Source: Steinernema hermaphroditum (Eukaryota > Nematoda > Chromadorea > Rhabditida > Steinernematidae). Taken from it: 64,000 nucleotides of DNA. The stretch spans positions 11,098,001-11,162,000 of the forward strand of contig CM059622.1 of NCBI GenBank assembly GCA_030435675.1. The letters are read 5' to 3'. This document shows, piece by piece, positions 1 to 13,194 of this stretch (the first letter of the stretch is position 1; every line of letters starts with the position of its first letter). The translations under genes and the position numbers were made by a program. The notes under the pieces are model-generated. The model was given only the letters and a program-made list of their open reading frames with translations, was not told where the DNA came from and made no database searches.

Positions 1-2693
1 ACTTCACCATAAACTTGTGACTTTTGACTGGTTTATGCTTGTTTCAATATGGTATATAGTGCTTACTTTTTCTAAGAATATTATGTAGAACCGACTCATG
101 AAGCCGTTGTTTTCACAAATGTTGTTCTTTTGCTTTTATATTTTGCTTTCGATTCCGTTTTGATGGGGAAAAGATCACTTTTTTGGTCAACTGGATGTTC
201 TGTTCATCTGATAACGCGTCGCGCTGCAACAAACTTTTTCTCTTTTGACGGTGACGGATTATAGTGATTCCGTTCGAGGCACTTCCTGTGACGTTCATGT
301 GCGTCACTTTTTCATAAGAAATGTTCTCTGCGCTCTGGTTCGGAGACGTTTTCGAACTGAAAGTGAGAAGAGTGCGCAAAACGTTTCCTTGAGCTATTTT
401 TGACTTTACAGTAGTAGTAGAGCAATAAGAGATTTGTAGCGACATGGATTCTTATTACTTTTTAATTCTTGCAGCGCTGACAAAGATGTAGGTCAATTAC
501 TATCTGTTATCTCCCCTTCCGTGATCCGGTTACTACTTGGGGCACGTTGACACCAACGCCATTGAGGATAGCGTGCGAGATGAACGCTGAAGAGGCTGTA
601 CATAAAGATCTAAGAAGTAGAGGTCTAAACAGTTTTGAATGAGTTAGAGTAGTTCTAGGATTGTAATAGAGAGGAAGGTATCGAGGAGAGAAAAAAAGCA
701 CTCAAAGAATTCGTTTGTATTAGGATTTGCATCAAAACGAATAAAGTCACTAATTACAATACAACATTTGAATTCTGATATGTCTTTCGTGTTGAAATCA
801 ATGTTTTTCTAGTTTAGCTAACACATTTACAACAGGACAGTCTTTCTGGCTTCCAAACGGAGCCGACCTTTTCCTGATTTTTGGTTCTTCATGTAGCTGC
901 GTCCAATTAGGCGTCGTGCTAATCACAACGAAACCAAAAATTCCGTCTCGTTGTGTCTTCGACAATTTGAAACATTTGCGCCCAACGAATGGTTTGTAGG
1001 AATTGTAAAATTGTTTGTCTTCCCAGTGATTCACACGGTTTTTGAAACACAGGCCGTGAATGTTCATACCGTTAGTGTGCTCCTTTGTCCTCCTGCCTGT
1101 CGGTTCCACAAAGCGCGCTGGGTCCGAAACTTCTCTCAGCCGTGGACTCGGCCGTCCAGTGCAACACAGATTCTCAGCCATAAATATTAATGTGCCTCAA
1201 CGAAAAGGCGTGGATCAATATGGCGCGGACCGGTTTTTTGCCGTACTGCGCCGAAGCGCGCATCCCTAACCCCTCAAATCGGCGACTCGTGCACTCCATC
1301 TGTTTTTGTTTAATTTCGGATTTGTTCTTCTCCTGTTTGTTGGCCTCGTCGCGACAATCGCCGCGCGTGCGCACCACATTACGTATTTGTTGTTGGTTCG
1401 CGCGCGCATCCTTAAGAGAGAGAAGACAAGGTCACCGCCTAACGCCACCGTCGCCTCTCCAGAAGCGCTCTAACACCATTTCTGCGGTTGCGCAACCGCC
1501 GGGAGCAAGTATTGTTTACGTCGTTGGTTCGGATAGTCCCGAATGGGGCGATCCGTTCGTACTACTTCGTGTGTACCGTTTAGTAGTGCGCTGATTGGAT
1601 CCATTCGGCGACGGACGGTTTTTATGCATTTTTTATGAGTTGGGTTGAACCGGCTTCCGTCGGTTTCGAAGAGACTGGGAAATGGGAGTTGGGAGGGGAG
1701 TTCGCGGAAACTGTTTGGTTCTGGCACTGCTATTAGTGAACCGCCTAAGAACCGTACTTCCATTTGTGATGTGAGTGTTTGAGTAATTGTGGCGTTGAAC
1801 GAGAGTACTGTAGCGAAGTAGGAGAACCTGATTTCATGTGGCGATGTTTCCTCTCATGTTACTGGTGAAAAACAGGTACATGAAATGAAAGCAATAAGTA
1901 GCAGCTGAAACATCTAAATTCAGGAACCTAGTATAATTTATTCTGTTTTTCCGATAAATAATTTCAGTCAGTAGGCCATGTTCTAGTATTTTCTTCGCTT
2001 ACAGAAGCTATCAAATGATTTACGTACAAAATAGTCGAAAAATGCATGAGCTGTATAGTCATCCAAAAACGATAGATACTAAACTGCACGTATTTAGTAA
2101 TTACACACAGAAAATGACTAACGACTGTATTTGCTTTCATATTTTTGCACATTGGTGACTATACTAAGATAATTTTATGTTACCGTATCGGAGCAAAGAA
2201 GTTGTTTTGTTTTCAGGCCTGTTTTGGCTAAAATTTTGGTCTTAAGTGGCGAACCTATAGGAGGACAGGTTATCAGCCTCCGTTTTATTAACTTTGCTTT
2301 TGATGAGATTCTCAAAAAGACTCTAAGCTGTCTTGGATATTTTGAGCGCAACCCAAATTCTACTTACTACTTTCATATGCTCTATTGTGTGCAGTGTGAG
2401 GGTAGAGATTAGTTAATCCATACAAAGAACAAACAGAAGGACTACACCTATCACTTTCCTTCGTCTCTCTACGCCCACGAAAACAGTTCGAAGTGGACGA
2501 TACCTTTTCGCTGACTATACATCCGGCAGCGACAGCCGATTGACATATTTTATGTATTTTTCTTCGTTCGCATTTCCAGTTTTGCCGCGCGGTAATTTCC
2601 GTTTTGTGCGGCGGCGCCACTCCGTCGATCTCAATAGAGGTTCCACACTGACTCTGATTTGAATTGAATGCGAACTTGAGGTGACGAACGGTC
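1..2693. other. Intergenic / upstream region of the PH-domain scaffold gene
   Basis: No coding exon is convincing here. Several open frames overlap on both strands without splice-consistent partners. A GC-rich block at about 1080-1640, with CG-dense runs, contrasts with AT-rich flanks and could hold the promoter of the downstream gene. This is inference from composition and position only. Confidence 0.4.
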
Positions 2694-2700
2694 TTTTCAG
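2694..2700 (+). promoter_or_regulatory. Probable trans-splice acceptor at the start codon
   Basis: TTTTCAG lies immediately before an ATG that opens the first in-frame exon of the PH-domain gene. Nematode spliced-leader acceptors have this consensus. A cis-splice acceptor from an unseen upstream exon would look the same. Confidence 0.45.
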
Positions 2701-5700
2701 ATGAGTCGGAAAGTGAAAGCTCAGGGCTTTCTCTACGTCGCCCCTTCAAACATCGACTTCTCTCTTCCAAGTCACACTTCTAAGGTAAGCCAAGCTTCAT
2801 AAGACTCATAAAGTTCTTCCACAATCCAAAAACGTATCTTTTTTGATGTTAATAAAAACAGAGATCATATCAAGGCCTTAGAATCCTCGTATCTACTTAG
2901 TCAGGATTATCTAAGTTATCCCCTCACAATGCATATTGCTCGATCTTACGGTAAGAGAGAGTCCCAAAATTCCGTGACCCATGACAACTCATGACGTTTC
3001 ACCCCATCACGACGATTTTTACGAGCTTCATACATCGTAGATAGAAACATTGGAGTACTAGAGAATCAATACATGTAGAAACGTTTTTTTTCCAGAGATG
3101 GCAGCGTCGATACTTCAAATTGTACGACGACGGAGAGCTCAGCTATGGCCTCGACAACGCGGTATGTCCCTTTCAGTTTTTTGTTTGCCGAATGCGGCCA
3201 ACTTGTTCTCTTCTCAATTTTCGCCTTCTTCTTGTAGACAATGCCCGCAACGAAGATGGACATGAATAGGTGCATTCGAGTTTGCGAAGCCGAGGCGATC
3301 ACCGGCCACGCGCACTCGATCCTCGTCGCCTTCTGCGTCGACGACCTCAAGAACGCCGGCCCCTCGAAGCGGGTCGACGCCGACGGCGAAGAGTACGAAG
3401 AAGAACCGCATCCAGCTGTGTGCTACATGAAGGCCGACACCACCGACGAGATCCGCTGGTGGCAACACAATCTGCAGACCTACGTTAATCAACAGAACAT
3501 CTACAGTACCCCGGCGTGGTACCGTAGGCCGAGTCCAAACGAGGATGTGCGCTGTGAGCCTACCGTAATCCAAGTTAACGATTCGGGAAGCAGAAGAAGT
3601 AGTCCGTGTTCGTCGAGGTGCTCCACTCCTGAGAACAAGCTCTACACGAGAAGTATCGACCTGGGAAGTAGACAGAGTCTCACAGACACTTCGTCTCACC
3701 ACGGAACGGTCAGAAGTGTGAAGAACCGAAGCAAGCAGAGAACCAGAGCCGTGGAGGCTGTGGAGACAGTGGAGATTTCGAGGCTCATGTCACCCGAAGT
3801 GCCCGACGTTCCTCTCCCCGAGGCTCCCATCAACGAGAAACCTCAGATTTCGGGATCTGCCACACTGTCCATGTTCCGGCCAGTACTGCAAGCACCAACA
3901 GTATGAATACAGTTTGATGGGTTGTCATAAGCCTACGATTCTAGATCGACACGAGTCATGCCCACACTCTTCGAAAGGGATGGCTCATGTTGAGAGGCCG
4001 GAGCGACAACGAGTGGATCAAGCAATGGGTCGTTCTAGCCGGTCTTTCGCTGAAGATGTACAAAGATGTGTGGCTGGAGGATAGCAGCGAGCCTCTTGTT
4101 TCCTTGGATCTGAAGGACTGTGTGAACGTTTATCCTTCAGAAACAGCCAAACACTACGGCATTGAAATTAAGGTATGTCGAACAATTTTTTTGTGAGAAA
4201 TTACCCTCCGAGCCCCAAAAGCCTCTTTCTAAAAAACGGAAGCTGATCATCTCCTTTTCAGTGCAAACGTACCCGATACATCTTGTCGGCGATGACTCCC
4301 GGTATCCGGGACTCATGGATCCAAGCGCTCCAGCAGAACCTCCACAACCCGTCACCCACCTACGTCGATAACTGCCCCTCCGTGGACGGCATGTCGATCG
4401 CCGACTCAGAAGCAGTAATCCCAGAAGGCATTAAGTAAAATAAGCGTTTACCCCGGCTTTCAGAGGCGCAAGAAGCACATCGCTTATGTTGCCCCGGAGA
4501 GCCACCACAGCAACTCGATGATGGATGGCGAGTCATCGACTTCGGAGGACGAAGACGAACTCATGAGCCCACTGGGCACCCGAAGGACCATGGCCGTGGC
4601 ACACAGGAACTCAATTTCCGTTTCGGAGAGCAGCGACGATGAAGCGACGGACCGGAGACGCGCTTCTTCGCCTCCGACGACCCTGAGGCGACGATCGCCC
4701 CTCTCGCGCGTGAAGGACAAGTCGACAAAAGCCCTCAGGAGGTGAGTGCCCACGAGGACCTCCCATTGAGGCAAGTGATGAATTTGTTAGGCGTTCGTCG
4801 CACAATTCGATTAGTTCCAAGGAGGATCGGCACAAGAAGAGGATGCAGCTCGAGGAGCAGGTTCGTTTTTCTTACTTTCATCCTTTCAGGCGATGTGACT
4901 TTGGTTGTTCTGGGACATATGTTGGCAAAAGAGAAGTAGTTAATTTTTATTTTATTGACCCCGCCACAAGATGAGTCATAAATTTTCTAATTAACATTCA
5001 CTGGATTAGATCAACATCAGCAACAGAGGCCTTTGTGTTCCTTTGTGTTTGTTTACGCTTTTTGCTATTGTTTATTTCAAAAACATGTTTACAAATGACA
5101 CTTTTATCACATCAATATTGTGTGCCTTTAGCCAAACGACCCTTTTTGTAGGCGCCGATCCTTGGATGGCTTTTTAGAATCGTTCATATTCGCCCATCCC
5201 CTGGCTACGGTAGAATTGGGCCCATCATCGCATGTCGATGGCTCTAATTTACAATCGGCTCCGATAAAATTGGACGCATCCCGCTTTCCGGCCTCTAAAC
5301 GCTGCGGTTCTAATTGAAACCCGTTTTACTCATTTGCACGGCTAACCAATTGCATTAGACGCGGTATTCATCTCAAACGATTCGCCCTTTGAGCGTCGCG
5401 CGCTTCTCCGTCCACGCGTATTTCCGTCTTATGACTCCCTTCTCGATCTCGGAGATGCTTCGACTTAGTCACGGCGATGAATCGTCATCGAATCTGCGCT
5501 GCCCCGTGTCGGCAGCGCGCTGTACTACAGCGCCAGAAGCCATCGGAAACGGCGCTCGAAGCACATTTGATCCATATGTTTTTTGGCACCGCCGAGCGCC
5601 AATAAATCTTTATATTCCAATTCGGTTGCTTCTGCTGCGAGGCCGGGGGCCGCCGCCGCTTAATCCGCTTATCACTTGCAAGTGCACTTCGCGGTCCTCA

Positions 5701-8700
5701 TGTTGAAGCCGCTCTTGAGGGTCTTGAGGAAGCGCGGCGGGTGGTTTTATGCGAGTTTAAGTGTATTGTTTCATGGGACCGGATGTCGAATGGGAACGTA
5801 GATTGGGGTTGTTAGGGTTTCGGATTTCCCACGCGATTGGGCTGTTTCTGATGAGTCGTTTTTTGGTTCTGGTTATTCTATGCACTTGAGAGTATCTCTG
5901 CCATTGTTTTGTTCTGAAAATTCAACTCAGATAAACTGATCCTGCCCACTACATTGCCTTTCTGATTAATTTTATTTCAAATTCATTAAATACATAACCT
6001 CATCATGCCACATTTTGTTAAGATTCTGTTTTTTCAAAACAACGTGTAACAAAGCACTTGTAGTAACGTGCTTTTGGTGAGTCATTGCACTAGGATAATG
6101 TTTCGGCTTCGTCGCTTAAACAAACGCATCGGAGGCGCTCTACGCCGGTCAGAGACTGTTTGAACAGCTTTACACTTCGCTGGCCAAACCATGCAATAAC
6201 AGGATTCTGCTTGGCACGCATTCATTAATCATGTCATGGTCCTTTTATTAATCATCTTATGTACAAGTGTAACCAACCCCTTCACAGCCATCTTACCTAG
6301 TCATAGTTTGGTGTGCGAGTATATATTGCTGGTTATACAGATCTGAGTAATCACTCTGTTTTGTTTTCTCTTCAGCTCTATAATCTCGTTTGAGTGGCTT
6401 CTTTTACTGAATAGAAACCGTGAATTTCGCATAAATCCGCTCGTTCTTTACACCACACAAACTACAGATTTCCCAAAATGTTCAAAACGGCACATCCACT
6501 TCCATGTCGACCGACCAAAGTCACATTCGCCCCTCTTCCCCAGAAACGCGGCGTAAGTTAACTTTTTCTCTTTTAAGGACCTCACATGCCTCAGAATCCG
6601 AGAAAAAACTCTCCGTCAGCAGGTAATCACTGGCTTCCTTCTATGTAGTTCTGTGTTTGATCAGTCCTCTGGGAATTTCCATTTCCCTTCAGTTGTGAGA
6701 GTGTTCGGATTAAAAGGGATGGCGCGGAGACCAGTTGCGCTAATCCAACGAGTCGAGCGCTGCTGGAGCGTCCCGCTTTAGTCGATTATTTGTGTAGTTT
6801 TGTGCGGAAAGCGCAGTAATTCGTCAGTCAGTTATGGTGACTCCAAGTTGCCGCTGTTTGTTTCATTACGCCTACCCGACTCTTTCGGAGAGTTTCGCCT
6901 GTGAGGTCAGAAAAAAAAACAAAAAAAATTGACCTTCTTAAATTTGAAGAATAGAATAAAATGGCATGATGTGTTTAGGTGGAAAACCTTCGTGATCAGC
7001 TGAGGGATGCGAACAAGCAACTCGTACAGACGAAGTCAGAAAACGATGAGCTTCGGAAGGCCTTCGGAAACTGCGATGTAAGTTTTTAGTTGCAAATCTA
7101 AAATCGATTCTTCGAACCCAATTTTCACAAGGACATCAACGCGTGTAGCTTGTGTTTTGAGGATCTCCTTTTCTGAAAGAACGGCTTTTTTGGTTTGCAC
7201 CAATTAGAACTGAAGTTGATTTATGTGATCCCATAAATAGGAAGCCGCGAACTGTTTATAGATGACGCAAAAACTGGTTCGCTGGACGCATTCCAAATAA
7301 GAGAGATTCAGCACTTGTGGACATCGTATGGATTTGAATACAAAATTCAATGTTCTCTGCATTAGGGCTGAGACTGGCTGATCCGTCGATTTTGGCATGA
7401 CTGTTGAGATTAGAGATTTTGAGGATTCGGGATATATGACCGCACATAATGGGGCCCACTTTTTCGTTATTAGAAGTTTCACTCGGGCGTGAATACAACA
7501 ATAAATCAACTATTCTCCCAGCAGCCAATCAACAATTAATGACTTTAGCAGAGGAGTTTGGACGAGCTGCGAAAGAGTCTTAACGATGCGGAGGACGAGA
7601 TCAAGCGGAAGCAGAGGGAAATGGATGTTTTGCGTGACAAACTCCATTCGCCGACTCTAGAAGAAGCCAACGCATGGTACTATACAGTTGATTTGCGTTA
7701 AACATGAACGTTCTGCAGCCCTGGTCAGTTGACAGCTCGCCTCGTGAACCTTCTTCAAACACAAGTGGGTGGAATCTCGAAGTTCCTCCACTCTGCCGCT
7801 TTGGACAGAAATAAGTTTGCGCCGCTGAGGCCGATGGCCGACGCGCTGATAAGAAAAGTGGCCGAGGTGAGCATGGAACCCGAAGAAGCGCCGTTCGAGC
7901 AACTCGAGGAGATCTTCCACGATGTTATCAAGGCTTATGAAGCGGTAGGTGCTTGATTTATCAGTCCTACGTACACACCGAGGGGGCGATAAGGCATGAT
8001 CCCTTTAAGGAAAAATGCAATACATAGAGACTGGAAGAGCTGATAAGGACCGGCAGAACATAAAAAATGCACCCCGAAAATGACCAAGGGTGTGTATATG
8101 TAGGGTGCGGCTTTCAGTGGTTTTTTGGTGTGTTGTGTATACAGAGGCGGCCACTTTTTCTGCAACAGATAACACAAGATCGAACCTAATGCCCTCATAT
8201 TCCATACGCTCATCTCGTTTAGTAATCTTAACGATTCGTTCGAAGACCACTTTTTATTGCACTTTACAACCTCGTGGTCACTTTTTTGTCCGTTTACATA
8301 GCAATCAGCGGAAACTGAATCACTGTTCACGCCAAAAACAAACATGACCAAACGGCGTTCACACGGTCGCCCTCCCGAGAATGCATTAGGGCCCTTATCA
8401 ACGTCCGCTTATCGATCTCATAATTTCAGCTCTCTTCATTGCTCATCGTCGCCCCTCGCGTCGCCACAAAAGACTCCGCAACGCTAACGGTACGTTTCAT
8501 TCTTTCCCCCAAATGGCCTCCACGGTCGCCGTCGACCGGATAGTCCCCTTGCTGACCCGAGTGGTTGTGGCCGCGAAGTGCCGCGCTGATCAGGAACATG
8601 TGGAGCGTGATCTTGTCGAACTGAACGCCGTCTACCTCGCCCTTCTGCGAGAAGTGGGCTATGTCTATGAGGCCAGATGCACCAGCCATCAAAGCTGCCC

Positions 8701-11184
8701 TGCTACGGATCAGTGCTACTTGAAGATACAGTACGTGAAGTGTCTACATGTGGTCCGATGCATCTCCGCCGTCCTGCAGACTCTTTTTTCCAACGTGCAG
8801 ACTTTGGAACTGTCGCCTTTCTTCTCTCTGAACCTCCTGGACGCTCTCATATCCAGAGCCAGAGTGGAGATCAAGCACAGCTATCAACTCAGATCTCAGT
8901 CAGCTATGGAGACGCCTCAGCCTGACCAGATGAAGAACATCATGGCTTCTGTGTACTTGTACAAACTGAGCGAAGAAGAGATTCACCATAATATTGAAGA
9001 TGACCTCAAAGAGAAGCTCATTCGTCTGCAGCCCTGCACTGCCAGCCTCGAGCACTACAAAGACGCAGCTGTCAACGACCACGATCAGCTTTATCAGAAC
9101 ATTGTCCATCTGATCCTCGTGATCAATCGCCTCATAAAGACGTCCAGTCTTCAAGAAGAAGAACCCAAAGAAGAGATCATCAAGGAAGCTCAGAACTTCT
9201 GGAACAACCTGCGGGAGACGGTCTTTAGCAAGAGGCTCGACGAGGCGGACTGGTTCTCCGTCTTCGGGCAAGAGAGTCTTCAAACCCAGTTGGTGGAGAA
9301 GCTGGACAGTCAAGTGTGGAACGTCTTCTTGGCCGTGTACGAAGGAGATGTTCGAACGGCGCTCGACGCCAACAGACTCATCCTGAAGGCGATCCTCTCC
9401 GCTCTGCTGGATATTCTCAAGTCAAAGTGTGGAATGGTCTCCCAGAAGAAAAGAGATTCGTGGAGTTTGACAGGAAGCCCTCACAGTCCGAAACTTCCAC
9501 CGTCTGGTGATAACCGTTCCAACGCGAACATGATGATAAATGCTGAGCTCAGATCCATTGCGGAGATGCTGTTCATCTGGAAAAAAACCAAGGTTAATGC
9601 GCCTTCCCCTTCCCGCCCATCCTTCTTTTTGAATCTCTCTTGTCACATGTAGTAAAAGACCAATTTCAGGACCCCGTCGAACAGCCGAAGTGCGAGCACA
9701 AGTCGAGTCGGGAGTATGAAGACGACCGAGAAGACCTTCTTGACAGGATCAGCGTTCTGGAAGAGAAGAACCAAGACACGGTTTACGTCTACGAAAGGAA
9801 GACGAAACATTTGGAGAGTCAGCTCCAATACGAAGAAGAACAGAGAAAGAAGCTTCTTGAGGAGATCCAGAACATGAGGGTACTTTAGGGGATGGCGGTC
9901 AGGTTTCTAAAAGGTCCACCTTAGGAAATGAACGAGCAGACGCTCGCCGCTCTGAGGCACGCCGAATCCGAACGGGTCACTCAGCTGAAGGTCCAACACG
10001 AAAGTGAGATGGAGAAACTCAGAGAAGAGCATGAGCGAGAGATGGAAGAGGACAAGATTGCCATGAAACGCGCCTTGGACGCCGTGCGTCGCGTACACGA
10101 GGAGGAACTGGCCCACACGCGGCAGCAGGCGTGCACCTGCTCCGAGGGCTGCTCCACCACGTCGGATGACACCCGCGCCAGCGAGTCTTCGCATGTCGCC
10201 GATCGGCTGAAGAGCATCTCCGCGCAGTACTCAGCGAAGTGTCTCGAACATTCTCAGCTCGAGGAGAAGGTGTCGACACTCATGTCCGAGCGGAGGGAGG
10301 CCGAAGCCAGGAGGTGAGTTGCGGTGGCCTTAAATCTCGGCCTTTCCCTTTTCTCTTTGAACAGCACTCAAGAAGGCATCATTTCAGCGAGATCGATATG
10401 AAGCGTCTCCAAAAAGAGATTCGTACCAAAGACGACGTCATCGAGGAACTCAAGGAGAAAGTGGACCAGCTTGAGAAGAAGCTGCTGGAGAAGGGAGCGT
10501 CGGCCGAAGGTGAGATCTGTTCTCGTAGGCATCGGAAGTGCTAGCCAAAAACTCGTTGCCTTTTCCTTGTGACGAAATAATGTTGCTGCGTAGCACAAAT
10601 GTAAACTCTCTTTGTTCCAGAAATTGCTGACTACTTGCACCGGTAAGCGTTCCTCGATGTTGAGTGACTTTTCCGTTGTCGTCCGTCGTGTGAATAAGTG
10701 TCGTTTTCGCATGTTCGATTCGTTTCCCTTCGGGAACCTGTGGTGTCCGCTTGCATGTCTTTCGAAACCACTTACCATTCGGATTGATCTTCATAACACC
10801 TATTTCACTTTCCCTCACCACCCTTCTACCTCCTCTCACCTTCCTCCCTTTCTAGGTCGGCGACTAAGCGATCCAGAAGCCGAACAGTTCGATACGGCCC
10901 CCTCGACGCCAGTGGCGTCCGTCCCGCAGCCCATTCGCTTCCGCCAAGCGAACCAGCCCGTACGAACAGCGTCGCGGAGAAGTGGTACGGTAGCGTCCAT
11001 AGAACGCCCTAAGAGAATCCGTTTAGATGTGCGCTTCCACAGTAATCCAGCCATTCCGGTCATGCGCGATCCGGAGCACCACGGGTACAACGTCGACGAG
11101 GTTCTGCGGCACTCGCTCGCCGTCCCTGTCCGCGAGCGGCGAAAGTTCTTCGAGCACATCGCTGAGTATCAAATGTCCTTCTAG
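2701..11184 (+). CDS. MPRIP/outspread-family scaffold, two PH domains plus long coiled coil
   Basis: Actin- and myosin-phosphatase-associated scaffold by family. Proposed exons: 2701-2784, 3096-3161, 3238-3900, 3945-4172, 4262-4414, 4464-4741, 4791-4860, 6595-6622, 6979-7077, 7552-7676, 7719-7944, 8430-9592 (internal structure uncertain), 9670-9879, 9925-10313, 10388-10509, optional 10621-10642, 10856-11184; about 1,400 residues. The first PH domain starts with RWQRRYFKLYDDGEL, the form seen in MPRIP and outspread. The second begins GWLMLRGRSDNEWIKQWVVL and continues through YGIEIKCKRTRYILSAMTPG. Ser/Arg-rich linkers follow, and exons from about 6979 onward encode heptad-rich coiled coil such as EELKEKVDQLEKKLLE. 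Two links are unresolved: exon 4791-4860 ends in phase 0 but 6595 needs phase 2, and the frame changes between 8430 and 8513 unless the preceding donor is GTGCTT at 7949. The start follows TTTTCAG directly. Confidence 0.85.
4861..6978 (+). other. Large intron region of the PH scaffold, with a probable small exon
   Basis: This holds no conserved domain. The segment 6595-6622 has good splice sites and reads IREKTLRQQ straight into VENLRDQL of the next exon, so it is probably an exon. Upstream, 6376-6552 is open in the matching frame with acceptor TTTTCTCTTCAG and donor GTAAGT. It could be an alternative 5' exon, but no in-frame ATG is visible. A TATA-like run lies near 6320. The block at 5150-5710 is GC-rich and may be regulatory. 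Confidence 0.45.
7949..8429 (+). other. Intron of the PH scaffold
   Basis: The acceptor TAATTTCAG ends at 8429. Donor choice is ambiguous: GTAGGT at 7945 gives phase 0, while GTGCTT at 7949 keeps the reading frame open straight through to the exon at 8513. No other feature is seen. Confidence 0.5.
10621..10642 (+). other. 22-nt microexon that switches the C-terminal frame
   Basis: The acceptor TTTGTTCCAG and donor GTAAGC are both near consensus. Included, it encodes EIADYLHR and shifts the last exon into a frame that stays open for 51 codons to a TAA at 11010-11012. Skipped, exon 10388-10509 joins 10856 in the frame ending at TAG 11182-11184. Both outcomes are splice-phase consistent. Confidence 0.6.
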
Positions 11185-11328
11185 CCACACCAAAGCAGAT
11201 TATCTTGAGTTTTATGTTTGGGATTTGCACCAGCTCTATTGGCTATTATTGTTGTACATATTTGATGAAACTGTCTCATTTATGCATTGCACTTGATTTC
11301 TGACGTGTTTGCTCGTCCTTGATATGCA

Positions 11329-11334
11329 AATAAA
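11329..11334 (+). terminator. Polyadenylation signal of the PH scaffold gene
   Basis: AATAAA lies 145 bases after the longer isoform's stop codon. No other signal is closer. Confidence 0.6.
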
Positions 11335-11667
11335 GACATATATTGATGGCCTCTTCGCTCACAAAGTACATGAGAAGAACACCTTCGATAACAACCCACG
11401 CACACCACATACCTAATGACATAAAGGTGAAAGCTATGAAGGAAAACGAGGCCGGAGGTGAACTCGAATTACCTTTTTTTCATTCGATACTGGAAGGAGA
11501 GACATCGCGTAGACAAATAGATATTGATGTCTCGTTTTGTAAACTTTATGAGGCCATTAGCAAGCGGAGATAGCAAACAGCAGAACAGACAAAAATAAGT
11601 CTGTCTGCACGAAAAAAGAACCTTTTCATTTTGAACAGTCTAATCTTCCTCATCCAGGCGAAAAATT

Positions 11668-11738
11668 TGCATCGGCCGGGAATCGAACCCGGGCCGCCCG
11701 CGTGGCAGGCGAGCATTCTACCACTGAACCACCGATGC
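11668..11738 (-). tRNA. tRNA-Gly (anticodon GCC)
   Basis: The reverse complement folds as a 71-nt glycine tRNA. It has acceptor stem GCATCGG/CCGATGC, D-arm TGGTTCAGTGGTAGAAT, anticodon loop with GCC, a T-arm with GGTTCGATTCC, and discriminator A. No intron is present. It sits in the gap between the PH scaffold and the first P450. Confidence 0.97.
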
Positions 11739-13194
11739 TTATCCTTTCTTCGTACGGACTTTGTTATTTGATGATTTCACAAACCAGTTTTTTTCCATAG
11801 CACTTTATAGTCAACATTCCTTGTGAAATTCTATCAATTCTGATGAAATCTAAGTTCCAAAGTACTGCGGAACCTTGTTATCTTGCAGGCAGGGAAAGAT
11901 TGAAGCAGCGAAATGGAGATTATAGATTATTTGCATAGATTAGATAAATAGATCAATTAAATATCAAAGCTGTTGATTTGCTCTAACATGGAAGTGTATG
12001 TATATCAGCCATCCGAGGCAGCTAACCACGAAAAATCCATCGGAGTAGACGGATACTTTTGTCCAGCAGTGTATACATGTTTCGAAGAGGGTTCATATGG
12101 AAGAAGAACGTCGGCATTTCTAGCCTCTCTTCAATATTCACGAAAGTGATCATAGAAAGATCCATCGAAGAAATTCAAAAGTCGGTAAGTGCACGTTGTT
12201 TCAAAAATAACATGTTTTCGGTTTTGGGTAGCTGTATCTATTTAATCCGTGTGAGGGCATTTGACTTGTCGCTGACGAGGAACCGAAAATTGTTTGATCG
12301 GAGACAAATTCTCATCGTGATTTAAGTTCATGAAACTCAACTTAACTATAAACCTGCAACGTTCGATCAAATATGGAACCCGAGACGATCCTTATTGGAT
12401 CGTAGATCTGCCTGCTGGAAGGAAACTCTTTAAGAGAGCAAAGGTCATAAATTTTCCAAACAAACTGTCAGCCTGGCATTTGTTTATACGTCTGGCAGGA
12501 ACGTGCATCAGAATCACTTGGCCTTTGATGATGGCACACTGACCCACAACGCGTCTTTCAGAAAAAAGTCAACAGAAAACAAACGAAGAGACTGTTGATT
12601 TGAAGACAGAAATCCTCGGAGTTGAATAAGACGATATGTGCAAAGAGGCTAGAAAGAAATGTGTCTCTACATATTGCAATACTCATGTTGAGTGGCTGAC
12701 TATCGATCGGTCCATTCGTCGTTTCATGAATGAGCTAAGTAATCAACCGTTCTTGGCACAATGATCGCCCCGGCTCTCAGAAGGCCAGGAAGCTGTAGTT
12801 CCGCCGCCGTTCTAAGAAGACCCGACCATCCAGGTATCACGTGAAGCTCAAGAATCGCAGAAATTTCAAAGTTTGCGCCGAGTGCTGCACTTATGATGGA
12901 AATCCACTGGAAATCCATTTGCCGTGCTACGTTTGACGCCTTCGGATATAAGAATTATAAAAAGTCAACGATGTCCCTCGATAGAAAACACTTCCGGGAT
13001 ACCGAATTACTTAACTTCTACTCTTTGACTGTTTCGATGAAAGGCCAAAGAAGTCAGCCCGCTGAGTTTTTTTAATGGTAAACAGTCTAGAAAAACATTT
13101 ATGTCCACTGATAACCGCCAGAAGTAAACATCTTTTCGACCGCTGGGCTACTTAAGACACCAGACCGTCACATGATGGCCATTTTCTTCTAACC
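11739..13194. other. Intergenic region with one weak candidate exon and a shared module
   Basis: No gene is recognised. At 12078-12183 (+) an open frame ends on a perfect GTAAGT donor, but no partner exon is convincing. The part 12741-12960 is a diverged copy of 22800-23010. Otherwise AT-rich, with nothing identified. Confidence 0.35.
12741..12960. repeat. Diverged copy of a module also present at 22800-23010
   Basis: Both copies share a GTAGTTCC block, a TAAGAAGACC block about 10 bases later, and downstream matching segments (ATATCCG-AGGCG and CAGTGGA-TCTCATTAT-like on the minus strand) in the same order and orientation. Neither copy has a long clean reading frame. It could be a relic of a duplicated gene or a repeat. 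Confidence 0.45.

Noticed and set aside
798..1594. Overlapping ORFs of 60-134 codons on both strands upstream of the PH scaffold
   Set aside because: They lie in a GC-rich block where long chance frames are expected. There is no conserved motif, and none joins to the 2701 exon in phase.
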